A stretch of DNA of 25,020 nucleotides, from assembly GCA_020351895.1 (NCBI GenBank), contig CP070672.1:1813706-1838725 (forward strand), given 5' to 3'. This stretch comes from Thermoplasmata archaeon. GTDB taxonomy: Archaea > Thermoplasmatota > Thermoplasmata > GCA-020350865. A program made the position numbers and the translations under genes. The notes under the pieces were generated by a model. That model saw only the letters and a program-made list of their open reading frames with translations. It had not been told where the DNA came from and made no database searches. Below, in pieces: positions 9,034-16,351 of the stretch. Within the stretch, counting starts at the first letter, position 1; every line of letters begins with the position of its first letter.

Positions 9034-9726
9034 TTATTTCAATGCAAATTCAACTGCGGCTTTTGCATGAATCGTTGTCGTGTCAAATAGGGGAATGTCT
9101 GCATCCTTTTCCTTGATGAGAAGAGGAATTTCCGTGCATCCCAAAACCACCCCCTCCGCACCGTTTTTATGGAGATTCTTAATTATTTCTCTGAATTTCT
9201 CCTTTGAAGGATCATTTATCGTTCCCTGGCATAATTCATTATAAATTACATCGTGGATCATTCCCCTTTCAGCCTCGTTGGGAATAATCACATCGATTGC
9301 GAATTTCTCCCTCAACCTCCTTATGTAGAAATCTTCCTCCATTGTAAATTTGGTGCCAAGAAGACCCACTTTTTTCAAACCTTTTTTTTGAATGCTTTCG
9401 GCAACTGCATCTGTAATATGAAGTAATGGAATCTTTATATTTTCTTGAATCTCCTCTGCCAGTTTGTGCATCGTATTCGCACAGATTATGAGAAAATCTG
9501 CATCAGCCCTTTCCAATCTGTGAGCAGCCTCGATCATCAGATCAGCAAGTTCATCCCATTTCTCTTCATGTTGTAGTTTCTGGATTTTTGCAAAATCCAC
9601 CGAGTAAATAACGCATTTTGCTGAGTGATCTTTCCCGAGTTTTTCCTTCACAGTTTCATTGAGAATCCGATAATATTGCAGTGTGGATTCCCAGCTCATT
9701 CCTCCGATTAAACCCATGGTTTTCAT
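9034..9726 (-). CDS. Aspartate/glutamate racemase family protein
   Basis: This 230-residue protein matches the PLP-independent Asp/Glu racemase family, which interconverts L- and D-amino acids by a two-cysteine proton transfer. The N-terminus has MGLIGGMSWEST. The first catalytic cysteine lies in ICANTMH (C82, with N84, T85 and H87), and the second in VLGCTEIPLL (C197). The spacing between the cysteines matches archaeal aspartate racemases. Both cysteines are intact, so it should be active. Substrate is not certain; aspartate is the best guess. The start is ATG at 9724-9726, with GAGGTTGA just upstream; a TTG four codons earlier is in frame but lies across that site. It is the last gene of a probable operon after DUF454 (27 bases between). 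Confidence 0.88.
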   Translation of the reverse strand: MKTMGLIGGMSWESTLQYYRILNETVKEKLGKDHSAKCVIYSVDFAKIQKLQHEEKWDELADLMIEAAHRLERADADFLIICANTMHKLAEEIQENIKIPLLHITDAVAESIQKKGLKKVGLLGTKFTMEEDFYIRRLREKFAIDVIIPNEAERGMIHDVIYNELCQGTINDPSKEKFREIIKNLHKNGAEGVVLGCTEIPLLIKEKDADIPLFDTTTIHAKAAVEFALK

Positions 9727-9753
9727 GTTCAACCTCAAAGTGGTAATAATCTA

Positions 9754-10119
9754 CTACTTTCTTAAAGTTTTCAAGGAAATAATATGAATGCTCACACCCA
9801 CTGCTATTGCGATTAGGATGATTCGAATCCATATATTATCCACGAAAAAGAATGCTGAAAAGCAGATCGCAATCCACAGAAATGAAATTGCCGTTATTTT
9901 CGCCTTTAAAGGAATTCCCCTTCCCTCCTGATAATTTCTTATGTATTCTCCGAACCACCTGTGGTTTAAAAGCCATTTATGCATCCGCTCTGAGCCCCTA
10001 AGATAACATGCTGCCGCAAGCAATAAAAATGGTGTGGTAGGCAAAAGTGGAATTACAATACCGATTATCCCTAAAGCAAGAAAGAATGTTCCTGCTGCAG
10101 TCCATAGTGCCCTACCCAA
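9754..10119 (-). CDS. DUF454 (YbaN-like) membrane protein
   Basis: The 121-residue protein shows the DUF454/YbaN signature: FLALGIIGIVIPLLPTTPFL, then a Cys/Tyr-rich turn, HKWLLNHRWFGEYIRN and GRGIPLKAK, followed by two more membrane spans (about residues 77-94 and 97-116). Members are small inner-membrane proteins of unknown role in bacteria and archaea. The only usual in-frame start is TTG at 10117-10119, and it has a poor ribosome site. The frame stays open upstream to a TGA at 10186-10188. A near-perfect GGAGGT at 10163-10168 sits 7 bases before an in-frame ATA codon (10153-10155), which would add 12 polar residues. It lies between the CbiX-like gene and the racemase, in the same direction. 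Confidence 0.85.
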   Translation of the reverse strand: MGRALWTAAGTFFLALGIIGIVIPLLPTTPFLLLAAACYLRGSERMHKWLLNHRWFGEYIRNYQEGRGIPLKAKITAISFLWIAICFSAFFFVDNIWIRIILIAIAVGVSIHIISLKTLRK

Positions 10120-10195
10120 CCTGCTCGATGATTTTTTATTCGTCTTGGATGCTATATCCTCAACCTCCCCTATGTTTAAGAAGAATCAAATCCGC

Positions 10196-10705
10196 CTATA
10201 CAAATCTATTGACTTGGGAAGCAAGAAAATTTGCCACCTCAGAGAGTTCAAAGGGCCATGCATATATAATTTCGATCTCGGGATGCCGCATTCTTGAGAG
10301 TTTTATTGCATTTTGGATATCAGATTCAGAATGCTCCCCACCCCTGGTCATCATTGGTGTTATGACGATGACCTTATCAGGTTTCCTGCTTACGGCTTCC
10401 TCTATGGCCTCGTCAAGACTTGGGGAGCAGAATTCGTTGTATCCCACGATAACCTTGTATGCCGATGTTCTTTCTAGTTCTGATGCCATCTTTTGGGATC
10501 CAGCATAAAAAGGATCGTTTTCTGCTGTGCGAGGCCATGAGCGTAATTTCGCATTCAATTCGGAATATCTTTTTTCAAGGCCTTTTCTTGTATTCCCTGA
10601 GGTATGTTCCATTTGGGCGTGGAGGCCGAAAAATTCGGTTAACTCGTCCCTGGGAAAATCATTTGGTGGGGAACCGTGCATGGCAAGAACAACAACTGGT
10701 TTCAT
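10196..10705 (-). CDS. cbiX: CbiX-type sirohydrochlorin chelatase family protein
   Basis: The 169-residue protein fits the class II chelatase (CbiX/SirB) family, which inserts Co2+ or Fe2+ into sirohydrochlorin for cobalamin, sirohaem or related tetrapyrroles. It begins VVVLAMHGSPPND, with the metal-binding His10. It later shows VGYNEFCSPSLDEAIEEA and then the second His in MTRGGEHSESDI (H125), where short archaeal enzymes have LHV.ED. The length is a single-domain form, longer than the smallest archaeal CbiX (about 120-130). The start ATG has AAGGTGGA at proper spacing. No other tetrapyrrole gene is nearby, so cobalt versus iron cannot be told. It is the first gene of a probable three-gene minus-strand operon. 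Confidence 0.78.
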   Translation of the reverse strand: MKPVVVLAMHGSPPNDFPRDELTEFFGLHAQMEHTSGNTRKGLEKRYSELNAKLRSWPRTAENDPFYAGSQKMASELERTSAYKVIVGYNEFCSPSLDEAIEEAVSRKPDKVIVITPMMTRGGEHSESDIQNAIKLSRMRHPEIEIIYAWPFELSEVANFLASQVNRFV

Positions 10706-10764
10706 TTTATGTCCACCTTTTTCGGTTTTTGATTCAACAAATTTGAAAATTCCTTACTGAGTCG

Positions 10765-10777
10765 ATATTATTTAATT
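10765..10777 (-). promoter_or_regulatory. TATA-like element for cbiX-DUF454-racemase operon
   Basis: On the minus strand AATTAAATAATAT lies 60-72 bases before the cbiX-like start, which would give a leader of about 40 bases. It shares the 150-base divergent region with the queC promoter. Moderate support only. Confidence 0.35.
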
Positions 10778-10811
10778 CTAACCCCAACTAACATTAAAAC
10801 TTCCTCCCAAT

Positions 10812-10820
10812 ATTTTTATA
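10812..10820 (+). promoter_or_regulatory. TATA box of queC-queE
   Basis: ATTTTTATA predicts a start site near 10842 and a short leader holding AAGGTGAA (10844-10850) before ATG 10858. Confidence 0.5.
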
Positions 10821-10857
10821 CTGCTACACTGTAAAGGATGAAAAGGTGAAGCAAGCA

Positions 10858-11538
10858 ATGAAATGTGCTGTGGTTCTGCTATCTGGTGGCCTAGATTCCG
10901 CGGTTATACTAGCTTTGGCCAGGGAAGACGGCTTTGAGCCCTACCCTCTATCCTTTAACTACGGCCAGAAACATTCAAGGGAGCTGGAAAGTGCCAGAAA
11001 GATCGCTAAATATTACTCGGTAAAGGAACACGAGATATTGAACATCGATTTAGCCAAAATAGGCGGCTCGGCCTTGACTGATATTAACGTGGATATTCCA
11101 GAGAGTAGGTTGATTGAAGAAATAGGTGAAGATATACCAATAACCTATGTTCCTGCGAGGAATACTATATTTCTGGCATTTGCAATAGCCTATGCAGAAG
11201 TCATTGATGCCGAGGCCGTATTCATAGGTGCCAATGCCCTGGACTTTAGCGGATACCCAGATTGCAGGCCAGAATACTTCGAGGCCATGCAAAAAATCGT
11301 GGAAACAGGAACAAAGAGGGGGGCATCTGAAAATGCAATTCAGATTAAATACCCACTGATAAACATGACAAAAGCCGAGATCGTGAAGGAGGGTGCAAGA
11401 CTTGATGTTCCGTTTCACCTCACATGGTCATGTTACAAAGGAGGAGATACAGCCTGCGGAAAATGCGATTCCTGTCTCCTCCGAATGAAGGGTTTTTTGG
11501 AGGCAGGCATAAAGGATCCCATTGAATATGAGGATTGA
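10858..11538 (+). CDS. queC: 7-cyano-7-deazaguanine (preQ0) synthase QueC
   Basis: The 226-residue enzyme converts 7-carboxy-7-deazaguanine to preQ0 with ammonia and ATP. In archaea preQ0 is the base placed in tRNA on the way to archaeosine. The PP-loop SGGLDS is at residues 9-14. Further family motifs are FNYGQKHSRELE, YVPARNTIFLA and GANALDFSGYPDCRPEY. The C-terminal zinc-binding set is C192, C200, C203 and C206, in SCYKGGDTACGKCDSC. Length is normal for the family. ATG 10858 is preferred over GTG 10846, because the GTG lies inside the ribosome site AAGGTGAA. Its stop precedes the queE start by 5 bases, so the two are one operon. Confidence 0.96.
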   Translation: MKCAVVLLSGGLDSAVILALAREDGFEPYPLSFNYGQKHSRELESARKIAKYYSVKEHEILNIDLAKIGGSALTDINVDIPESRLIEEIGEDIPITYVPARNTIFLAFAIAYAEVIDAEAVFIGANALDFSGYPDCRPEYFEAMQKIVETGTKRGASENAIQIKYPLINMTKAEIVKEGARLDVPFHLTWSCYKGGDTACGKCDSCLLRMKGFLEAGIKDPIEYED

Positions 11539-11543
11539 AGATT

Positions 11544-12173
11544 ATGAAGATAAAAGAGATATTTTATTCCATCCAGGGAGAGGGAATCTTAATTGGAATC
11601 CCCACCATATTCATCAGAACCACAGGGTGCAATCTCAGATGCAATTGGTGCGACACAAAGTATGCATATGAAGAGGGCGAGGAAATGACAATTGAGGAAA
11701 TAATCACCAAGGCAAAGGAATACCCAGCATCCAATGTCTGTTTGACTGGGGGAGAGCCTTTATTACAAAAGGAAACCCCTGCCCTGATTCAAAGGCTTTC
11801 AGATGAAGGATATTTTGTTTGTCTTGAAACCAATGGCTCCAGATCTGTAGACGAGCTGCCCTGCCTGGATTCACTTTTAATCAGTCTGGATGTGAAATGC
11901 CCTTCATCAGGTATGCAAGATAAAAACGATATGTCGAACATAGAGCTTCTCGGGCCCAACGATCAGCTCAAATTCATAATCGGCAATAAGGAAGATTATG
12001 AGTATGCCAAGAAGGTAATCCAAGAGCAGGAACCAAATTGCAGCGTTATCATGACCCAGGTAGGGGGAACAGAACTTTCGAAGCTTGCAGAATGGGTCCT
12101 CGCTGACGGTTTAAATGTGTTGGTTTTGCCCCAGCTTCACAAGCTGATTTGGGGAGAAAAAAGAGAGATTTGA
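11544..12173 (+). CDS. queE: 7-carboxy-7-deazaguanine synthase QueE (radical SAM)
   Basis: This 209-residue radical SAM enzyme turns 6-carboxy-tetrahydropterin into 7-carboxy-7-deazaguanine, the step before QueC. The family motif SIQGEG is at residues 9-14. The iron-sulphur cluster cysteines are C29-x3-C33-x2-C36 (GCNLRCNWCDTKY), the usual CxxxCxxC, followed by VCLTGGEPLLQ, which binds SAM. Length and domain are typical of the small QueE form. ATG 11544 is used with GAGGATTGA upstream; the TTG at 11535 is in frame but overlaps both the ribosome site and the queC stop. QueD and archaeosine transglycosylase are not in the window. It converges with the antiporter gene 5 bases away. Confidence 0.95.
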   Translation: MKIKEIFYSIQGEGILIGIPTIFIRTTGCNLRCNWCDTKYAYEEGEEMTIEEIITKAKEYPASNVCLTGGEPLLQKETPALIQRLSDEGYFVCLETNGSRSVDELPCLDSLLISLDVKCPSSGMQDKNDMSNIELLGPNDQLKFIIGNKEDYEYAKKVIQEQEPNCSVIMTQVGGTELSKLAEWVLADGLNVLVLPQLHKLIWGEKREI

Positions 12174-12178
12174 AGCCA

Positions 12179-13420
12179 TTATAATTCCGAGATTTTACCC
12201 ATATTTTCAGCCCTTCTCAGGGAAAGCGTGTATAAAATAGGAGTGATCAGTATCGTGATTATTGTCACCAATACTAACGCCGTGAATTGAGGTCCAGTTA
12301 TGATGTCGATTTCCAGACCAAAGCTCAAAAGTACGAGCTCCAGGGCACCTCGGCCGCACATGGCAGTGCCTATGACAAGGGATTCGCTTTTTTGAAACCT
12401 ACAAATCCTGGCACCCAAACCACAGCCTGCGATTTTTCCCGAGAAAGCCAATATGGTAAGGATCAATACGAGGGGTGCAACCTCCCAAAATGGGGATTTG
12501 CCTTCACTGATGATGAAACTCACCCACAGACCTATATACCCAAAGAATATGGGACCGAATATGGCGCGAAGAGGGGTATCTATGTCTTCGACTAGCTTAC
12601 GCCATGTAATACGCCTTCGCAGAAGCGGCCCCACCTTGGATCCCCATTTGCCAACGATGAGTCCGGCTATGTAGGCACCGATAACATAATGTAATCCCGT
12701 CCAGGTGGCAACCAGCGCGAAAAGAAAAGTCAGTATAAACGTGGTTGTGAGCATCAATTTTACTTCTTCAGTTCCTTTATGCAGCCTGTCAAAGAGCTTT
12801 TCAAGAAGCACGCTCACAACAATCAGTGATACGAAAATGAAGATTATTACCCTCAAGCCCAACCATGCCATGTCCATAAGCTGTAGAGTCCCACCCAGAA
12901 ATACCAGGGAGGACACAATACCTATGAGAAAAACGGCAATGATGTCATCCACGAAACTTGCACCAAGGACCACGTTCTTGATCTTTTGATTGTCGCTGTG
13001 GATCAGTATCCCAGCACAGACCTCTATGGCCGTGTTGCTGAGAATGGCTGCAATGAAAAGTGATGGTAGTGAACCGATACCGAGCAGGAAGCGTAGGGGT
13101 AAAAACACTATGATGAAAGTGACAACGACTCCGAATGCCCCGATGATTATACTGGACATTTTATTCTCGGCAAAGGATTCAAAGTCAGTTATGAGCCCCG
13201 CCAAGAGCATCAGCATCAAAATACCGAACTGACTGAAATATTCCAGAGGATTTTCCCCATTCTGAGATAATACAATGAGACCGAGTGCGGCTGGGCCCAA
13301 AATCAAACCCGCTAAAACCTCTCCTATCAGGGGTTGGAACTTATATCGGCGAAACACCTCTCCCAATGCCCGTCCCAATAGAAGAAGTAGAATAAGCCAT
13401 GTGAGATAATTCACATCCAT
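12179..13420 (-). CDS. CPA2-type cation/proton antiporter
   Basis: The 413-residue integral membrane protein has about 12 hydrophobic segments and fits the CPA2 (Kef/NapA) Na+(K+)/H+ exchanger family. The N-terminus has PLIGEVLAGLILGP, typical of these proteins. The unwound-helix region carries GASFVDDI with D158-D159, the paired aspartates of electrogenic Na+/H+ antiporters, rather than the QD or ND of Kef-type K+ efflux. CGRGALELVLLS near residue 355 fits the conserved C-terminal half. There is no TrkA-N/RCK domain, so no nucleotide gating is visible. ATG 13418-13420 has GGAG 8 bases before it. Ion choice (Na+ favoured) is inferred from the DD pair. Confidence 0.9.
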   Translation of the reverse strand: MDVNYLTWLILLLLLGRALGEVFRRYKFQPLIGEVLAGLILGPAALGLIVLSQNGENPLEYFSQFGILMLMLLAGLITDFESFAENKMSSIIIGAFGVVVTFIIVFLPLRFLLGIGSLPSLFIAAILSNTAIEVCAGILIHSDNQKIKNVVLGASFVDDIIAVFLIGIVSSLVFLGGTLQLMDMAWLGLRVIIFIFVSLIVVSVLLEKLFDRLHKGTEEVKLMLTTTFILTFLFALVATWTGLHYVIGAYIAGLIVGKWGSKVGPLLRRRITWRKLVEDIDTPLRAIFGPIFFGYIGLWVSFIISEGKSPFWEVAPLVLILTILAFSGKIAGCGLGARICRFQKSESLVIGTAMCGRGALELVLLSFGLEIDIITGPQFTALVLVTIITILITPILYTLSLRRAENMGKISEL

Positions 13421-13461
13421 CTATGTTTTCTCCGTGGTTAAAAAGCATATGTTATGGTTGG

Positions 13462-13469
13462 ATTTAATG
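13462..13469 (-). promoter_or_regulatory. TATA-like box of antiporter gene
   Basis: CATTAAAT on the minus strand predicts a start site near 13439 and a leader of about 18 bases that contains the GGAG site at 13429-13432. Confidence 0.4.
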
Positions 13470-13620
13470 CTTTCGGGGTTATCTTTTCATCATTCAAATA
13501 GTCCCAATATTATCCCTCTATTTGCCATTCTGAATGGAAAATGGCATTTAATACTATACAGGGAAATAACACCCCAAAATTGAAATAATCCCTCTTCGAT
13601 TATGATAACGGAGAGAAATT

Positions 13621-14739
13621 ATGGTGGTGCTTTGTCCAAATTGCGGGAGGGAAATCTTCTCTGACCCCGATTCCTGCGTAATGTGTGGATGGAGTAGAGA
13701 CGCCCCCCAAAGACAGCCAGAAAGAGAGCCAAGGGGTGCCCCTCAAAGAGCAAGAAGACCTCCAATGGGTCCTCCTCCCCACCAAAGACCGCCTCCCAGA
13801 CGATATCCAGATGAGGATTATGAGAGAGAATACAGACAGCCTCCTCCCAGACAGAACCAATATCGTCAGCCACCACAGAGAAGATATGCAGAGAGACCGA
13901 GAACCCAGTACCTGGAAAGAGAGCAGTATTATCAGGGGAGACCAAGACAACAACCACAAAGAAGGGATTATCGGGAAGGGTACGGGAGAAGGCAGGCATA
14001 TCCTCAACAGCCCATAAGAGACCAAAGGGCCTATTATCAAGATGACAGAAGGAGGGACTATCAAGAAAGAAGACCGAGACCGGGTCCTCCTCAAAGGTAT
14101 GACTTACCACCTGAAAGAAGACCACCACCACAGGAGCAGGCCTTAAGACCCCAGGATGGTAGAAATTACTGTCCAAACTGCGGTAGGGAAATTTTAACAG
14201 ATCCTGATAACTGTGTTCTCTGCGGATGGAGTCGAACCTTTGAAAATAGAAGAGCCGATTACAACGAGCCAAGAAGGGCCTATCCTGTTGCGCGTCCTTC
14301 GGGATACCCGGAGAGGGAATATCAGGGAAGAAGGGATCAGGAATATAGACGCGATGCCGCAAGGCGCGGCCCCCCTGAAGGATGGGAAAGGCGGGTGGAG
14401 GAGAGAGTGAGAGGCGGTAGGCCTCCTCCAAAAAAAGATAGGAGAACCTGGCACAGACCTGAGAGGGAGAAAAGAGACCTCAAAAAGGAGGGGACAAAGG
14501 ATAGGTTCGTATGCGAAAATTGCGGAAATCCAAGCCTCCAATTCTTTGCCGATGGATTGGGACGCTGCCCAGGATGTGGATTTAGATTTCGATTCACCAC
14601 AAGGCCAACAACTATAAGATCAAAACAGAAGCACAAACAGTTTATCTGCTCCAATTGCGATGGTAAAAACCTTCAGTTTTTCTTGGATGGCACAGGTTTA
14701 TGTCCTCAATGCAAACGAGAGTTCAGATGGAAGAAATGA
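13621..14739 (+). CDS. Four-zinc-ribbon protein with long Arg/Pro/Gln/Tyr-rich disordered region
   Basis: The 372-residue protein has two near-identical N-type ribbons, CPNCGRE...DPD.CV.CGWSR, at C5/8/19/22 and C184/187/198/201. Two C-terminal ribbons share C..C....LQFF.DG.G.CP.C, at C298/301/316/319 and C343/346/361/364. Between the first two lies about 150 residues made almost only of Arg, Pro, Gln, Tyr, Glu and Asp, with no predicted fold; a second basic linker of about 90 residues follows. The pattern suggests a nucleic-acid or ribosome-associated protein with a flexible, highly charged tether; the exact role is unknown. There is no signal peptide or membrane span. ATG 13621 has GGAGAG at 13610-13615. 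Codon use on the plus strand is extremely purine-rich, which leaves long false frames open on the minus strand. Confidence 0.88.
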   Translation: MVVLCPNCGREIFSDPDSCVMCGWSRDAPQRQPEREPRGAPQRARRPPMGPPPHQRPPPRRYPDEDYEREYRQPPPRQNQYRQPPQRRYAERPRTQYLEREQYYQGRPRQQPQRRDYREGYGRRQAYPQQPIRDQRAYYQDDRRRDYQERRPRPGPPQRYDLPPERRPPPQEQALRPQDGRNYCPNCGREILTDPDNCVLCGWSRTFENRRADYNEPRRAYPVARPSGYPEREYQGRRDQEYRRDAARRGPPEGWERRVEERVRGGRPPPKKDRRTWHRPEREKRDLKKEGTKDRFVCENCGNPSLQFFADGLGRCPGCGFRFRFTTRPTTIRSKQKHKQFICSNCDGKNLQFFLDGTGLCPQCKREFRWKK

Positions 14740-14891
14740 GCTATTTTACGTGAAAAAAATTAGAGAATTCACCATAATTATAAAAAAAAGCAAGTGGGTT
14801 TTTAATTTTAAGTGTAGGTGACACTAATTTCCCGTTTTTTCCTACTTTTTTTACCTTTTTATCCCATTTACCTTTTCTATGTTGTAGCTGT
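14740..14891. terminator. Convergent, T-rich terminator region
   Basis: The gap between two converging genes carries poly-T on both strands. On the plus strand TTTTTT, TTTTTTT and TTTTT runs lie in 14835-14860, after the zinc-ribbon gene. On the minus strand an 8-T run (A-run at 14782-14789) and a further one (14755-14761) follow the small membrane protein. Oligo-T tracts are the usual archaeal termination signal. No hairpin was evident. Confidence 0.6.
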
Positions 14892-15128
14892 CTACTCTTC
14901 CTTTGGAGCCTCTTCCTCTGTTCCTTCGGTTTTTTCCTCCTCAGAAGCGGGTTCTTCTTCCTTGGTCTCTTCCTCCTCTGTTGTCTCTTCCACTTTTTCT
15001 TCAGCTTTTTCGGTTTCTTGTTGAGCCTTTGTCTTTCTGAGTACGAGGTACGTGAGGACTGCAAGCCATATGCCGACAATAATCATAAAACCCACGGCCA
15101 TTAACAAAATTGCCTCTTGGTCAGTCAT
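14892..15128 (-). CDS. Small single-span membrane protein with acidic tail
   Basis: The 78-residue protein is a type I-like small membrane protein: a short N-terminus (MTDQEA), one membrane span (about residues 6-31, ILLMAVGFMIIVGIWLAVLT), a basic stop (RKTK), then about 45 residues of Glu, Lys, Thr, Ala and Pro only. The charge pattern places the acidic tail in the cytosol. ATG 15128 is preferred over ATG 15176: a TATA-like AAATTTTATG lies at 15161-15170, inside the longer reading, and predicts a start near 15139. No family is recognised. The acidic tail resembles that of the giant Ig-repeat protein in composition only. Confidence 0.72.
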   Translation of the reverse strand: MTDQEAILLMAVGFMIIVGIWLAVLTYLVLRKTKAQQETEKAEEKVEETTEEEETKEEEPASEEEKTEGTEEEAPKEE

Positions 15129-15160
15129 GATTATCCCAGAAGGGTAAGACTGTAACGCAC

Positions 15161-15170
15161 CATAAAATTT
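15161..15170 (-). promoter_or_regulatory. TATA-like box of acidic-tail membrane protein
   Basis: AAATTTTATG on the minus strand is centred 37 bases before ATG 15128, giving a leader of about 11 bases. Confidence 0.35.
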
Positions 15171-15256
15171 TCGCATTAAAGAGGGTCATCCTCGAGACTT
15201 TGAGCCTTCAGATATATTGTAATATCCCGTAAAAGAAAAAGAGCCATAAGCATATA

Positions 15257-16351
15257 TCAGCTTAGGTCATCTATCTTATTGGCTATCCTCAAATCCCTTT
15301 CAAATTCCCCTTTGATTCTGCTGGCCTCTTCGATTCTTAACTTCAAATGCTCCTTTGAGTAATCATCATAACTCTTGCCTTTCCATTCACCGAATATGAT
15401 AATCCCTGTTCCACTGAGCCTAATGACACCAAAAGATAAAGACATATCGTAAAGCAGATTTACCAATTGGTTTGGCCCGATTTTTCCCAATGAAGGCACC
15501 TTATGGGGGATTATTAAGGTTTCTACCAAAAGACCGGCATTCTTGGCATGATAGGCCATGTCCTCATCGGCTGTAAGCAGCAAGACCTCGCCATTTCGCT
15601 CTTTCTCAAAGAGAGAGTAGGACTTTGCAATGAGTCTGTCCCTTTCCTCTTTATCCCTTGGAAATTGCGAAGCTTGAGCTCTTTCCGCCTCCAATTCGGC
15701 GAAAAGAAGCTTAATCTCGTTTTGGGCACTCTTCGCGATTCTGGTTTTTCTGGTGCTGCAATTATAGAACTCGTCCACCAGAAGAGCGTGGTTAAAGGCT
15801 TCTTTCATCTTATTCAGGTTGGAGGCTCTGTACTTGTATTTGATGTTGGTATCGATTTCTTCCCGAACAATGTCGCTTAGCGAGATCCTGAAATCTATGG
15901 CCGTGGTTCTTTCATTATTTTCTTTGTTTTCAAGGGGAAAGTATCTCGAAAAGAGCTTGAGGTAGACGATGTTGGTATCCATTGCTAGATAAAGGGGTTT
16001 TGACCTTCCGCTTGGGCTTTTTATTGTCTCAGCCAGGGCGATTAACCTCTCGCTCACATCATGGAAGTTCGTAAATCCAAGAAAAGCCGATGTTATCAGG
16101 CAATCCCTGAAATCTGTGTATCTGGGCAGATCGTTTGAAAGAAAATCACTATCAGGCATATTCTTTTCCCTTGCTTTGTTGAAATCCCCTTCCATTACAA
16201 TATCCCTGATCTCGTATTTTCCGACATCCACCTCGAATAGATTCAGGTTATAGAATGGAAACTTAACCTTGAATCGCCTCTTCTGGGAAAGCGAGATCTC
16301 GTTTAAGAGGATCATGAGGCTTTTTCGGGATATTATCCTACTTTCCTGCAA
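15257..16351 (-). CDS. PIN-domain nuclease-like protein paired with CARF-like protein
   Basis: The 364-residue protein has an unrecognised N-terminal part (about 1-115) and then a PIN-like core. The first acidic strand is LAMDTNIVYLK (D125), the helix after it leads to DFRISLSDIVREEID (E164/E165), and the last is VLLLTADEDMAYHAKNAGL (D262, D264). These match the metal-binding acids of PIN ribonucleases. A long charged helical insertion (about 170-250) separates the second and third. About 100 C-terminal residues follow the core. Start choice: TTG 16351 has GGAGGAGAT at 16357-16365 and overlaps the CARF-like gene by 14 bases; ATG 16315 (352 residues) lacks a ribosome site. The overlap implies coupled translation. 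Likely a ligand-controlled RNase working with the upstream protein; PIN assignment from motifs only. Confidence 0.7.
   Translation of the reverse strand: MQESRIISRKSLMILLNEISLSQKRRFKVKFPFYNLNLFEVDVGKYEIRDIVMEGDFNKAREKNMPDSDFLSNDLPRYTDFRDCLITSAFLGFTNFHDVSERLIALAETIKSPSGRSKPLYLAMDTNIVYLKLFSRYFPLENKENNERTTAIDFRISLSDIVREEIDTNIKYKYRASNLNKMKEAFNHALLVDEFYNCSTRKTRIAKSAQNEIKLLFAELEAERAQASQFPRDKEERDRLIAKSYSLFEKERNGEVLLLTADEDMAYHAKNAGLLVETLIIPHKVPSLGKIGPNQLVNLLYDMSLSFGVIRLSGTGIIIFGEWKGKSYDDYSKEHLKLRIEEASRIKGEFERDLRIANKIDDLS

Noticed and set aside
9811..9830. GATTCGAATCC, like a tRNA T-arm
   Set aside because: Inside the DUF454 coding region; no matching acceptor, D or anticodon arms were found around it.
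13619..14431. 270-codon minus-strand frame (and a second one at 13600-14094)
   Set aside because: Lies wholly opposite the zinc-ribbon gene, whose cysteine pairs prove the plus-strand frame. The minus frames stay open because of purine skew and encode low-complexity Pro/Phe/Leu/Ser-rich sequence.
14741..15079. 112-codon Lys/Arg-rich minus-strand frame
   Set aside because: It is a shifted reading of the acidic tail of the small membrane protein; GAA/GAG runs become Lys/Arg codons. The other frame has a membrane span, a stop in the right place and a plausible promoter.
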